Origin: Arcicella rosea
Lineage (GTDB): Bacteria; Bacteroidota; Bacteroidia; Cytophagales; Spirosomataceae
Length of the DNA stretch: 61,382 nt
Reading direction: 5' to 3'
NCBI RefSeq assembly: GCF_014204325.1
Contig: NZ_JACHKT010000032.1
Coordinates: forward strand, 1 to 61,382
Within the stretch, counting starts at the first letter, position 1; every line of letters begins with the position of its first letter. Of the stretch, positions 53,630 to 61,382 are shown piece after piece. The translations under genes were made by a program, and so were the position numbers. The notes beneath the pieces were generated by a model. It saw only the letters and a program-made list of their open reading frames with translations, had not been told where the DNA came from and ran no database searches.

Positions 53630-54727
53630 ATGGAACAAACAGAAGCTTTAAAATTAGTACATCTTAATGATGTTCATGTGGCACTTGGGGCAAAAATGGT
53701 ACCTTTTGCAGGCTATTCAATGCCAGTTTTATATACAAATCTTATTCAAGAACACATTGGTGTTCGTACTGGCGTAGGTGTTTTTGATGTGTCGCACATG
53801 GGTGAGTTTGTAGTAAAAGGCGAACGTGCTACTGAGTTTTTGCAATATGTTACTTCTAATGATGTTTCGGTTTTGGTTGATGGTAAAGTGCAGTATTCTT
53901 GTTTACCAAACGATAAAGGTGGAATTGTAGATGACCTTTTGGTATATCGTTGGAACGAAAACGAGTATTATTTGGTAGTAAATGCTTCGAATATTGAAAA
54001 AGATTGGAACTGGTTACAGCAGAATAATACATTCGGTGTAGAAATGGAAAACATTTCTGAAGGGTTAAGTCTTTTTGCGGTTCAAGGCCCTAAAGCGATT
54101 GATACGCTGAAAAAGCTAACGGATTTAGATTTGGATTCAATGGAGTATTATTCTTTCAAATCGGGAACGATAGCTGGTATTGGTGATGTTTTGATTTCTT
54201 CAACTGGTTATACAGGTGCAGGTGGCTTTGAAGTATATGTTTGGAATAAAGATGCCGAAGCGATGTGGAAAGCAATTTTCGAAGCAGGAGCCGAATTTAA
54301 TATCATGCCTGTTGGTTTAGGAGCAAGAGATACTTTGCGTACAGAAATGGGCTATTGTTTGTATGGAAACGATATTGATGATAGCACTTCACCAATTGAA
54401 GCAGGTTTAGGATGGATTACTAAATTCAACAAAGAGTTTATCAATTCAGAATTCCATCAAAAAATTAAAGAAAATGGTCCAACTCGTAAATTAGTAGGTT
54501 TTGAAATGATTGATAGAGGTATCCCTCGTCAACATTATGAAATTATGGATGCAGCTGGTAATATCATTGGCGAAGTAACTTCTGGAACACAGTCGCCTAC
54601 GCTTAGCAAAGGTATTGGAATGGGTTATATCACTAAAGAATACACCAAAGTAGGTTCGGAAGTATATATCAATATCCGTAATAAATATTTGAAGGCAGTT
54701 GTGACTAAAATGCCTTTTTTGAAGTAA
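53630..54727 (+). CDS. gcvT: glycine cleavage system aminomethyltransferase (T-protein)
   Basis: GcvT moves the methylene group from the lipoyl H-protein to tetrahydrofolate. The 365-residue protein has the family blocks [52 protein letters not shown] and [17 protein letters not shown], and has GcvT-type length. gcvH and gcvP are not adjacent. A TACTTTTG element at 53517-53524 may form its promoter. It is followed after 27 bases by comB. Confidence 0.94.
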   Translation: MEQTEALKLVHLNDVHVALGAKMVPFAGYSMPVLYTNLIQEHIGVRTGVGVFDVSHMGEFVVKGERATEFLQYVTSNDVSVLVDGKVQYSCLPNDKGGIVDDLLVYRWNENEYYLVVNASNIEKDWNWLQQNNTFGVEMENISEGLSLFAVQGPKAIDTLKKLTDLDLDSMEYYSFKSGTIAGIGDVLISSTGYTGAGGFEVYVWNKDAEAMWKAIFEAGAEFNIMPVGLGARDTLRTEMGYCLYGNDIDDSTSPIEAGLGWITKFNKEFINSEFHQKIKENGPTRKLVGFEMIDRGIPRQHYEIMDAAGNIIGEVTSGTQSPTLSKGIGMGYITKEYTKVGSEVYINIRNKYLKAVVTKMPFLK

Positions 54728-54754
54728 AAATGTGAATTAGATTTTTTTGAAATT

Positions 54755-55459
54755 ATGCAAAAAATAGATGTTTGTATCAGTCCCGAATTATTACATTTAT
54801 ATAATATCGAGAATTCGATTGTTGTTGTTGTAGATATTTTTAGAGCTACTTCTTGTATGACAACCGCTTTTGCCAATGGAGTAGAAGCAATCATTCCAGT
54901 ATCAACAATTGAAGAATGTGTAAGTTATCAGCAAAAAGGTTACTTAGCAGCAGCAGAGCGTGACGGAAAAACCCCAGAAGGTTTTGATTTCGACAACTCT
55001 CCTTTCAGTTATATGGTCGAGAAAGTAAATGGTGCAACTATTTGTGTGACAACAACAAACGGAACTTTAGCGATTACCAAATCAAAATCAGCTGTAAAAG
55101 TAATGGTTGGGGCTTTCTTGAATTTAGGTGCTTTGGCTAGTTATCTAAAAGACCAACAATACGATATTTTGGTATTGTGTGCGGGCTGGAAAGGTAAACC
55201 GAATTTAGAAGATACGCTTTTTGCGGGAGCTTTAGTAGAACGCTTGCAAGAAGAATTTATGGTAGAAGATGATTCTGCTTTGATGGCTTTGCGTCAATAC
55301 GAATTAGCAAAAAATGATTTATTATCGTTTGTGGCATCTTCTTCTCACGTAAAAAGATTACAACGTTTAGGCATTCAAAAAGACATCGCTTATTGTTTAC
55401 AGCAAGATTTATACGATGTTTTACCCGTCATGCGTGGGAATACTTTAGTAAAAATGTAG
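54755..55459 (+). CDS. comB: 2-phosphosulfolactate phosphatase (ComB)-like
   Basis: The 234-residue protein matches the ComB family (VVVVDIFRATSCMTTAFANG, TTTNGTLAITKSKSA, VLCAGWKGKPNLEDTLFAG). In archaea the enzyme makes sulfolactate for coenzyme M. In bacteria without coenzyme M its role is unclear, so the enzymatic name should be taken as family assignment. It follows gcvT closely. Two hairpins follow its stop. Confidence 0.85.
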   Translation: MQKIDVCISPELLHLYNIENSIVVVVDIFRATSCMTTAFANGVEAIIPVSTIEECVSYQQKGYLAAAERDGKTPEGFDFDNSPFSYMVEKVNGATICVTTTNGTLAITKSKSAVKVMVGAFLNLGALASYLKDQQYDILVLCAGWKGKPNLEDTLFAGALVERLQEEFMVEDDSALMALRQYELAKNDLLSFVASSSHVKRLQRLGIQKDIAYCLQQDLYDVLPVMRGNTLVKM

Positions 55460-55478
55460 CACGAGTTTCCAACTCGTG
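55460..55478. repeat. REP-like hairpin after comB
   Basis: CACGAGTT and AACTCGTG pair around a three-base loop. The form is close to the CACGGGA-TTCCA hairpin at 6214-6287. Confidence 0.65.
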
Positions 55479-55490
55479 GATTGCAAAACT

Positions 55491-55531
55491 TTTATTTTTA
55501 GAGGGACTTGAATAATCCCTCTAAAAATAAA
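55491..55531. terminator. bidirectional terminator between comB and the DsbA-like gene
   Basis: A perfect 16-bp stem (55491-55506 with 55516-55531) has T/A-rich arms on both sides and lies between two convergent genes. Confidence 0.85.
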
Positions 55532-55541
55532 ATAAATTTAT

Positions 55542-56237
55542 CTAACAATTCTCTCCATCTACATCACACATATCTCCAGAAATTGCCTGTACTTGTTTTT
55601 CTTGGGCTAATTTTTCAAAGATTTCTTTAAATACTTCTGAAGGTTGTGCACCAGAAACAGCATATTTTTTATCAAAAATAAAGAAAGGTACGCCCGAAAT
55701 ACCTTGTTGGCGGAAATAGTGCATTTCTTCTTTTACTTCATCAGAAGCTTCATCTGACTGTAGAATGCCAACTGTTTTTTCAGCAGCCCAACCAAATTGA
55801 CTCATCACTTCTGCTACAACGTTTTCGTCTGTTAAATCAACTCTGTCGATAAAATAGGCTTTCATCAAAGCTTCTTTTACTTCAACTTGAATCCCTTCTT
55901 GCAAAGAAATCATAAGTATTCTATGGAAAGCAAAAGTATTAATGGCTTTTGGGAGATTTTCAAAGTCAAAATCTAGATCCTCTGATTCAGCTGCTTGCTC
56001 AACTTGACGAAATTTTTGAGCATAATTAGCACCAAAACGACCTTCCATGTGTTCACTGAAGGGTATTCCTTCTTTGGGAACAGTTGGGTCTAGTTGAAAA
56101 GGATGATAGATAACTTGCAGATTACAAGAACTTTGTGTATCTTGAATAGCTTTTTCTAACCTGCGTTTACCGATATAACACCAAGGACAAACAATGTCCG
56201 AAACAACATCTACACGAATAATTGGTTTTGTATTCAT
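55542..56237 (-). CDS. DsbA/FrnE-like oxidoreductase
   Basis: The 231-residue thioredoxin-fold protein has the redox motif CPWCYIG near the N-terminus with the following RRLEKA and the cis-proline region ISGVPFFIFDKKYAVSGAQP. It has no signal peptide, consistent with the cytosolic FrnE/DsbA-like group of thiol oxidoreductases. The upstream control region contains an inverted repeat that may bind a regulator. Confidence 0.9.
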   Translation of the reverse strand: MNTKPIIRVDVVSDIVCPWCYIGKRRLEKAIQDTQSSCNLQVIYHPFQLDPTVPKEGIPFSEHMEGRFGANYAQKFRQVEQAAESEDLDFDFENLPKAINTFAFHRILMISLQEGIQVEVKEALMKAYFIDRVDLTDENVVAEVMSQFGWAAEKTVGILQSDEASDEVKEEMHYFRQQGISGVPFFIFDKKYAVSGAQPSEVFKEIFEKLAQEKQVQAISGDMCDVDGENC

Positions 56238-56260
56238 TTTTTTAAAATTATAATACCTTG

Positions 56261-56301
56261 CTAAAGTATCAATGACTGATAAATAGAAAGCTATCGGTCA
56301 T
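56261..56301 (-). promoter_or_regulatory. inverted-repeat operator candidate upstream of the DsbA-like gene
   Basis: ATGACTGATA (56272-56281) and TATCGGTCAT (56292-56301) form a 10-bp inverted repeat with one mismatch. A -7-like TACTTTAG lies at 56261-56268, so the repeat overlaps the -33 region. The remainder of 56238-56505 shows nothing else I recognise. Confidence 0.4.
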
Positions 56302-56505
56302 ATTATAAGATAGTTAAACAATTTGCTTTAAAATCTATTTTATATACAGATTAACACACCACGAGAGAGACTATTCCCAAATTTTTACGTATTCATTATT
56401 AGAACCGCTTTTTGCGTTTGAAAATTCAATTTCGATTTTAGATTAAGTAAATCAACTAAAAATCAAATAGTTATAAGTTTCAAGTTTTAAATTAATTTTT
56501 ACGTT

Positions 56506-57090
56506 ATGAAAAAAATCTATCTTTTTGCAGTGGTTGCACTCCTTGCTTTAGCGTCTTGTAATCGTAACAGTTTTCAAATTGGTTCTGCTTGTCATCGTGA
56601 AATCGAAGATGAAGTATTTAAACCCAATTATCAATCTTTCACAACCGTTGAAAAACAGTTTACCATGATTGATACCACCTACAAATTTCAAGCTGTGATT
56701 GATGAAATTGGGAATCAAATGAAATTAAGAGGCTATGAAGATTCTAAAGAACGCCCCAATTTAATTGTTTTCTATGCACTTTTCCCTACAGATGTGAATC
56801 TTTCAGTGTTACAACGTTCCTTCAGAGGACTAGGAAAAGAAAGTATGAATGAAGAACTAAGAAGAGTAAAACTCAGAAAAGGCACACTTCTTTTACAATT
56901 TGTCGAAAACGATAGTAATCGTCCAATTTGGATGGGATATGCTGCTGGCATTGCGGCACCAGAAACACATAGTATTGACGAGAAAGCCTTGAGAGTCGCT
57001 ACTCGTCAGATTTTTGATAATTACAGAATTTTTGCCAAAGATTACATCGCTGGGAAACCTGTTTCTGCACAAACAATCGCATTGAAGTAA
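56506..57090 (+). CDS. DUF4136-type lipoprotein
   Basis: The 194-residue lipoprotein (lipobox LASC, Cys18) has a beta-rich domain like those of the DUF4136 family (YQSFTTVEKQFTMID, VFYALFPTDVNLSV, IWMGYAAG). These are envelope proteins of unknown function. It ends 20 bases before the convergent cupin gene. Confidence 0.8.
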   Translation: MKKIYLFAVVALLALASCNRNSFQIGSACHREIEDEVFKPNYQSFTTVEKQFTMIDTTYKFQAVIDEIGNQMKLRGYEDSKERPNLIVFYALFPTDVNLSVLQRSFRGLGKESMNEELRRVKLRKGTLLLQFVENDSNRPIWMGYAAGIAAPETHSIDEKALRVATRQIFDNYRIFAKDYIAGKPVSAQTIALK

Positions 57091-57110
57091 TGGACAGTCT
57101 GATAAAATTC

Positions 57111-57620
57111 TTAATAAGTAAGCATTGTTACAATATCCTCATGTTGGGGAAACATTTGTAGCAATGCTTTTCTATCTTTCATTTCAAAATCATTAAAGTC
57201 GAAACCAGGAGCAACAGTACAGCCTACTAAGGAATAAGCATTTTCTTCGACAGGTTTTGAACCAAACCATTTTCCAGCAGAAACCACTGCTTGGAAAACC
57301 TCCCCACAATAAGGATTATTACCTAGACGAATAATTTCTAAAGTGCCATCATCATCCAAAACGTAAATGTTTAAAGCAGAACCAGCATAAAAATGCCATA
57401 TTTCATCAGAGGCAATACGATGTAATGCTGAAATATGATGGCTTTCCAGCAAAAAATAAATGCTTGTTGAAAATACTCTTTCACCTTTAAAACGTGGAGG
57501 TAATGCCGCTTGGGCAATACTTTCACTCGCACGATAGGTTTCCACAAAGTAGCCACCTTCAGGATGAATATTCATTTGATAGTTTTCTATCCAAAATTTG
57601 GCAGTTTTAGTCGATGACAT
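57111..57620 (-). CDS. DUF985-like cupin protein
   Basis: I start at the ATG at 57620 (MSSTKTAKFWIENYQM), which overlaps the end of the RES gene by 14 bases; an upstream start would overlap more. The 169-residue protein has the small-barrel cupin core with HPEGGYFVETYRASE, FLLESHHISALHRIASDEIWHFYAG and LVGCTVAPGFDFNDFEM, as in the DUF985 family. Metal ligands (His) are present, so it may bind a small molecule or be an enzyme. The overlap implies co-translation with the RES toxin, and it is the third gene of the toxin-antitoxin operon. Confidence 0.82.
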   Translation of the reverse strand: MSSTKTAKFWIENYQMNIHPEGGYFVETYRASESIAQAALPPRFKGERVFSTSIYFLLESHHISALHRIASDEIWHFYAGSALNIYVLDDDGTLEIIRLGNNPYCGEVFQAVVSAGKWFGSKPVEENAYSLVGCTVAPGFDFNDFEMKDRKALLQMFPQHEDIVTMLTY

Positions 57621-58074
57621 CTTTAAAAAATCTTTCGTCAAAAGTGAATTTTTCTATATTTTTAATCTTTACATCCTGAAAATCTGGATGCAATGGATTA
57701 ATCAAATAATTAGTTTCTTGAGGAACAATCGCTGAAGGTACTTCAAAAGCGATAGATTGCTCTTTTTTTAGCCAATGGTCGGTAAAAGAAGCTAACACGC
57801 CCGCATCAAATATTTTCGCCCAGTCTTTTGGTAAAATAGAAGAATCCAAAATTGTAACTTGATGTTCTGGAATATCTAAAGTAATAATGGCATAATCGTC
57901 TTCTGGGTAATATTCTCCGATATGGACTAATACTTCTAATAAAGCCAGCGAACGATGCGAAGCCGTGTAAAGTAAAGATGTTCCTCTCCTATTCCAACGC
58001 TGCCCTTTTAAGCTTGCCCCAAAGCCCGATAAATCTCTTGCTCGTTTAAATTTACTGATTCTAAAAACGTCCAT
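57607..58074 (-). CDS. RES domain toxin (NAD+ phosphorylase-like)
   Basis: RES toxins degrade NAD+ and arrest growth until countered by their Xre antitoxin. The 155-residue protein has the RES signature residues: Arg26 in GQRWNRRG, Tyr36 in LLYTASH, and Glu47 in SLALLEVLVHIGE. It follows the antitoxin gene by two bases and overlaps the cupin gene. Both toxin and antitoxin look intact. Toxicity has not been shown here. Confidence 0.9.
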   Translation of the reverse strand: MDVFRISKFKRARDLSGFGASLKGQRWNRRGTSLLYTASHRSLALLEVLVHIGEYYPEDDYAIITLDIPEHQVTILDSSILPKDWAKIFDAGVLASFTDHWLKKEQSIAFEVPSAIVPQETNYLINPLHPDFQDVKIKNIEKFTFDERFFKDVID

Positions 58075-58076
58075 TT

Positions 58077-58526
58077 TTAAGAGAATAATCCGTGTTCAAT
58101 ATAAATTAATTCTCTTTCAATGATTTCATAGCCCAAAGAAGTGTCCAGTAGTTCCGTAGGACGTTTTCCACCCAAAGCAGGGACACGAGAGTGCATCCAG
58201 CCGTTAAAGCGTTCAAGGCTTCCAAAAGTTTCTTGTCCTAATTCATACAATTTTGCCAAGCGAATCAATTTTGCAGAAGCATCTTTATCTAAACGTTGGT
58301 CGTCTCGATAGCGTTGAATCGTTCTTTCAGAAATATTTAATACTTCTGCCATTTCTTTGTTAGAAAACGCAATTTGTTTTGCCAAACTATCTAAAGCTTG
58401 TTTAGGTAAGCCTTCTTTGGCAATTTCTATCAAATCAAAATCATGTCTGATTTCTCGGTTGATGATTGTTTGACCACCCAACAATACAATTAAAGTTGGG
58501 ATGGGTAATATATTTTGTGTTTTCAT
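58077..58526 (-). CDS. Xre/MbcA/ParS-family antitoxin (DUF2384-type)
   Basis: The 149-residue protein has a helix-turn-helix (about residues 48-75, SLAKQIAFSNKEMAEVLNISERTIQRYR) and the MbcA/ParS C-terminal segment LGGKRPTELLDTSLGYEIIERELIY, which neutralises RES toxins. It is the first gene of the operon. A 16-bp palindrome sits in the middle of its promoter spacer (58560-58575), so it probably represses itself. Confidence 0.9.
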   Translation of the reverse strand: MKTQNILPIPTLIVLLGGQTIINREIRHDFDLIEIAKEGLPKQALDSLAKQIAFSNKEMAEVLNISERTIQRYRDDQRLDKDASAKLIRLAKLYELGQETFGSLERFNGWMHSRVPALGGKRPTELLDTSLGYEIIERELIYIEHGLFS

Positions 58527-58548
58527 CTAAACCTTATCTTGTAAATAT

Positions 58549-58583
58549 GTCGTAAATATAACGACAATTGTCGTTAATGCAAA
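58549..58583 (-). promoter_or_regulatory. RES-Xre promoter with operator palindrome in the spacer
   Basis: On the minus strand TTTG (58583-58580) and TATATTTA (58560-58553) are separated by exactly 19 bases, the Bacteroidota spacing. The spacer contains most of the perfect palindrome AACGACAATTGTCGTT (58560-58575). Another GTCGT at 58549-58553 repeats the half-site. Binding there by the antitoxin would block the promoter. Confidence 0.7.
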
Positions 58584-58764
58584 AATATTGTTATGGAATG
58601 ATATTTTGAGTAATATTTCAAACAATATTTTTATTAAATATTTTAAGAATTTTTAACAAAATGCAACATTCGTAAATAGGTCTGTGTCATTAGTTTGAAT
58701 TTAAGTTATTGGTTGTCTAATAGATGAAAACTTTTTAACTTGAAAGTTAAGAAGTTTGAACACG

Positions 58765-59328
58765 ATGAACCCTCAACCTTTAGCACTGGAACAAACACAT
58801 TACATAGACAAACATTTACCGCTCGTAGAGGCTTGCCGTAGGGGCGAACGCAAGGCTCAATATGAGATTTATAGGCTTTATTCAAAGGCTATGTTTAATG
58901 TTGCTGTCCGAATTGTAAATCATGTTGGCGAAGCAGAGGACGTCCTGCAAGATGCTTTTTTGGATGCTTTTCAGAAAATCCATGATTTCAGACAAACAAG
59001 TACTTTTGGTGCTTGGTTGAAACAGATTGTCATTAATCGAGCGTTAAATCATTTACGCAATAGGAAAGTACAATTAATTGATATTGAAGAAGCAGGCGAA
59101 GTTCCAGACGAAGCAGCTTATGATGAGGAAGGAATAGAACTTAATATTCAGAGAGTACAAAATGCCATTCAACAGTTACCAGATGGTTTTAGAACAGTAC
59201 TTTGTTTGTATTTATTAGAAGGTTATGATCACGAAGAAATCGCTGAGATTTTGGGTGTGGCAGAATCTACTTCTCGAACACAATACATCAGAGCCAAAAA
59301 GCGATTGTTGGAAATTTTAAAACAATAA
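58765..59328 (+). CDS. ECF-type RNA polymerase sigma factor
   Basis: The 187-residue protein (start at the ATG at 58765; an in-frame TTG at 58756 is weaker) has sigma region 2 (YEIYRLYSKAMFNVAVRIVNH, EAEDVLQDAFLDAFQKI) and region 4 (LPDGFRTVLCLYLLEGYDHEEIAEILGVAESTSRTQYIRAKK). It begins an operon with a probable anti-sigma protein and a surface beta-strand protein. Its own target promoters cannot be read from this window. Confidence 0.93.
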   Translation: MNPQPLALEQTHYIDKHLPLVEACRRGERKAQYEIYRLYSKAMFNVAVRIVNHVGEAEDVLQDAFLDAFQKIHDFRQTSTFGAWLKQIVINRALNHLRNRKVQLIDIEEAGEVPDEAAYDEEGIELNIQRVQNAIQQLPDGFRTVLCLYLLEGYDHEEIAEILGVAESTSRTQYIRAKKRLLEILKQ

Positions 59329-59369
59329 AGTCCTATTCTCTTTTTTATTGAGAGGAGGCTTAAAGCGTT

Positions 59370-59945
59370 ATGAAAAAGACAAAAATAGAAAGATTCATTC
59401 GTGATAACCGAGAAAACTTTGATCAATTTGAAGTACCCGCTGGTTTGTGGGATAGAATAGATAAAGGCTTGGGGAATTTAGATACCTTTCCAGGAGAAAC
59501 ATCCTTTGTAGAAAAGAAAAATATCATCGTTTTCAAACAAAAATATTGGGTAATGGCAGCAAGTCTTGCTTTGCTCATTGGTTGTTTCTTTGTGTATAAT
59601 CTTGGTTTCAAATCACAAAATACGGACAAAATTATTGCTACCGTAAGCCCCGAATATGGTGATAAAATGGTTCAGTATGCAAGTTTAATTGAAACAAAAC
59701 GTGAAGAAATCAGGCAAATTGAAACAGAAGACCCAGTATTGTATAAAGAATTTGCCAAAGAAATCGAGAACCTGAATAAAGACTATCAAAACCTGAAAGC
59801 CGAATTGCCCCAAACGCCCAATCAGGAAGAGTTAGTTAAAGCCATGATTCAGAATTTACAAGTACAGTTAGATATTTTAAATAGGCAATTGTCGATTATT
59901 CAGAAAATTAAAGATTATCAGAACAATCCGACAAGAAGCATTTGA
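59370..59945 (+). CDS. probable membrane anti-sigma factor
   Basis: The 191-residue protein has one transmembrane helix (about residues 57-77, WVMAASLALLIGCFFVYNL), a short N-terminal cytosolic part (RFIRDNRENFDQFEVPAG), and a C-terminal coiled-coil-like half with several heptads. This layout, directly behind an ECF sigma gene, fits a membrane anti-sigma protein. No ZAS-type zinc motif is visible, so the family is not certain. Confidence 0.7.
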   Translation: MKKTKIERFIRDNRENFDQFEVPAGLWDRIDKGLGNLDTFPGETSFVEKKNIIVFKQKYWVMAASLALLIGCFFVYNLGFKSQNTDKIIATVSPEYGDKMVQYASLIETKREEIRQIETEDPVLYKEFAKEIENLNKDYQNLKAELPQTPNQEELVKAMIQNLQVQLDILNRQLSIIQKIKDYQNNPTRSI

Positions 59946-59971
59946 GGTAAACAGTTTAATCGAAGCATGTC

Positions 59972-61276
59972 ATGAAAAAGTTATTGAATATATTAGCATT
60001 AAGTGTTCTAGTTATTAATGGCACTTTAGCACAAGAAGTAAGAGTACACATAAGTGATTCAACAGAAAGTAAAGCATTTGAAAATCATTTAAGGGCAAGT
60101 ATTGCCGTAACGAGAAATATTGCTGTTCGAACAATTAATGGTGTAGCCACAACACTAAGAAATATCGAGCATCAAACTTTACCAGCAACGCCAGCCAACC
60201 CAAATTATGCTTATGGCGAAGCTATCATTCAGGAAACAGCCACTGTAGAAAAGAAAAAAGTAATCAGTAAATCGTTTCCAGTGGATGCCAAAAACTTTTT
60301 AAACATCAATAATCAACACGGTGAAGTAAAAGTAGAACTTTGGAATAAAAACGAAATCAAAGTAGATATTACAATCATTGGTTACGGTAAATCTGACGCT
60401 GAGGCACAAATGCTGATTGATAATGTAGAAATCATTGAAAGAAAAGAAGGCGATAAAATAGCTTTTAAAACAATGATTGATACTGATGAAAAAAGTAACG
60501 GAAATGGTAATTGGAGCTGGGCAAATAGCTTAACCAATAGTTTTAACTGGAGTAGCGGTAAGAAAGCGATGGAAAAACGTGGTGTAGAAATTAACTACAT
60601 GATTTTTATGCCAAAATCTAATTCTTTGACGGTCGCAAATAAATATGGGAAAACAATCATTCCCCAGTTTTCAGCACCATTAAAAATTACCTCTAATTAC
60701 GGTAGCTTTGTTTCTGATAGATTGACAGGTGGAGGTAAGGACATCTTCGTACAATATGGTTCTGGTAATATTAAACAAATGGACGATGGTGATTTGCACA
60801 TTGCTTATTCAAAACTAAATATTGAAAAAGCGGATAACTTAAAACTTATCAATAATTATGGTTCGATGATTCTGGATGACATCAATCATTTAGATGGAAC
60901 AATTCAGTACTCTAGTGGAAAAATCGGTAAGATTAACCAAACAGGAAAACTGTCTATCAGTTATTCAGATGGAGTTCAATTGGCAGAATTATCCAAAACT
61001 TTGAAAACCTTAGATATTCGTTCTAATTATACAGCCGTAAAATTACCTGTAACGGGCGATTGTAACGCTGATTTTGAAGTAACGACTACCTATGCCAACT
61101 TTAGGTATCCAGAAAATAAATGTACTTTAACGGTGAACCCTGATGATAAAGAAGATGAAGACCGTAAGATAAACTTTCCGACAACCAAAGTGTATAAAGG
61201 GAAAATTGGGAAAGGTTCAGCTACTAAAATTACGATTAAGACTAATTATGCTGGAGTAAAATTCACTGAAAAGTAA
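59972..61276 (+). CDS. exported repetitive beta-strand protein (DUF4097-like)
   Basis: The 434-residue protein has a signal peptide (MKKLLNILALSVLVINGTLAQ). From about residue 230 it has repeated beta-strand units of the form YGSxxxxxxx (ITSNYGSFVSD, FVQYGSGNIKQM, INNYGSMILDD), as in DUF4097-type adhesin-like beta-helices. It is the third gene of the sigma operon, with 26 bases to the anti-sigma gene, so it is probably a target or sensor of that system on the cell surface or in the periplasm. A terminator follows it. Confidence 0.75.
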   Translation: MKKLLNILALSVLVINGTLAQEVRVHISDSTESKAFENHLRASIAVTRNIAVRTINGVATTLRNIEHQTLPATPANPNYAYGEAIIQETATVEKKKVISKSFPVDAKNFLNINNQHGEVKVELWNKNEIKVDITIIGYGKSDAEAQMLIDNVEIIERKEGDKIAFKTMIDTDEKSNGNGNWSWANSLTNSFNWSSGKKAMEKRGVEINYMIFMPKSNSLTVANKYGKTIIPQFSAPLKITSNYGSFVSDRLTGGGKDIFVQYGSGNIKQMDDGDLHIAYSKLNIEKADNLKLINNYGSMILDDINHLDGTIQYSSGKIGKINQTGKLSISYSDGVQLAELSKTLKTLDIRSNYTAVKLPVTGDCNADFEVTTTYANFRYPENKCTLTVNPDDKEDEDRKINFPTTKVYKGKIGKGSATKITIKTNYAGVKFTEK

Positions 61277-61327
61277 AAATATAAAACGGCTTTCCTTGAA
61301 AATTGTTTTTCAATATTCATTCATAAT

Positions 61328-61356
61328 AAAATCCACTCATATTCTGGGTGGATTTT
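61328..61356 (+). terminator. sigma-operon terminator
   Basis: A perfect 9-bp stem (61328-61336 with 61348-61356) has A/T flanks and closes the three-gene operon. Confidence 0.75.
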
Positions 61357-61382
61357 TCATTTTATTTGAGGTGATTTACTTG

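Noticed and set aside
54755-55459. coenzyme M biosynthesis from the presence of comB
   Set aside because: No other coenzyme M gene is present, and bacterial ComB homologues occur without that pathway.
1-61382. tRNA, rRNA, insertion sequences or prophage genes
   Set aside because: I looked for GC-rich cloverleaf-like stretches in the gaps and for transposase, integrase or phage structural motifs in the proteins, and found none that I could support.

Overview
The window is AT-rich chromosomal DNA from a member of the Bacteroidota, most likely the Cytophagales. The evidence is a GldJ-type gliding-motility lipoprotein, a DUF4175-ybeY-mnmG gene block, LytS/LytTR two-component genes, OmpA/PD40 and Ig-like lipoproteins, and promoters that fit the Bacteroidota -33 TTTG / -7 TAnnTTTG pattern. 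I see no rRNA, tRNA, insertion sequence, prophage or CRISPR array. Most of the sequence is housekeeping chromosome with a few accessory cassettes.

Layout. 0-10 kb: P5C dehydrogenase; a split Ada-type alkylation-repair cassette (AraC-methyltransferase, 2OG-Fe oxygenase, separate Ada metal-binding protein); a TPR lipoprotein behind a 21-bp tandem palindromic array; a LysE exporter; an HhH protein; threonine synthase; an acyl-CoA synthetase. 10-24 kb: an almost entirely minus-strand block with an M48-MORN protease, a TPR protein, an Ig-like lipoprotein, a methyltransferase, mnmG, ybeY and DUF4175. Its intergenic gaps carry a cluster of DnaA-box-like sites and one parS-like palindrome. 24-40 kb: exonuclease III, a CxxC carboxymuconolactone-decarboxylase-like protein, comF, gldJ, mfd, an S9 peptidase, a LytS/LytTR pair facing an erythromycin-esterase-like gene across probable LytTR sites, a 35-residue basic protein, an OmpA/PD40 protein and a LOG-family protein. 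40-49 kb: an acyltransferase, an epimerase, a PlsC-like protein, recO, lptB preceded by an overlapping ATPase / PD-(D/E)xK nuclease / acidic-protein cassette, recJ and an Nfu protein. 49-61 kb: a membrane glycosyltransferase, mutL, an M28 peptidase, gcvT, comB, a DsbA-like protein, a DUF4136 lipoprotein, a RES-Xre toxin-antitoxin operon with a cupin gene, and an ECF sigma / anti-sigma / surface-protein operon.

The most unusual material is the four-gene chain ending in lptB, in which all three junctions are ATGA overlaps, and several non-coding repeat families. The repeats are 8-bp and 7-bp imperfect tandem arrays often arranged as inverted pairs at gene ends, a 21-bp palindromic tandem array, and REP-like hairpins. 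The RES-Xre promoter also has a 16-bp palindrome placed inside an otherwise consensus 19-bp spacer. Function assignments rest on motifs read by eye; no database search was possible.
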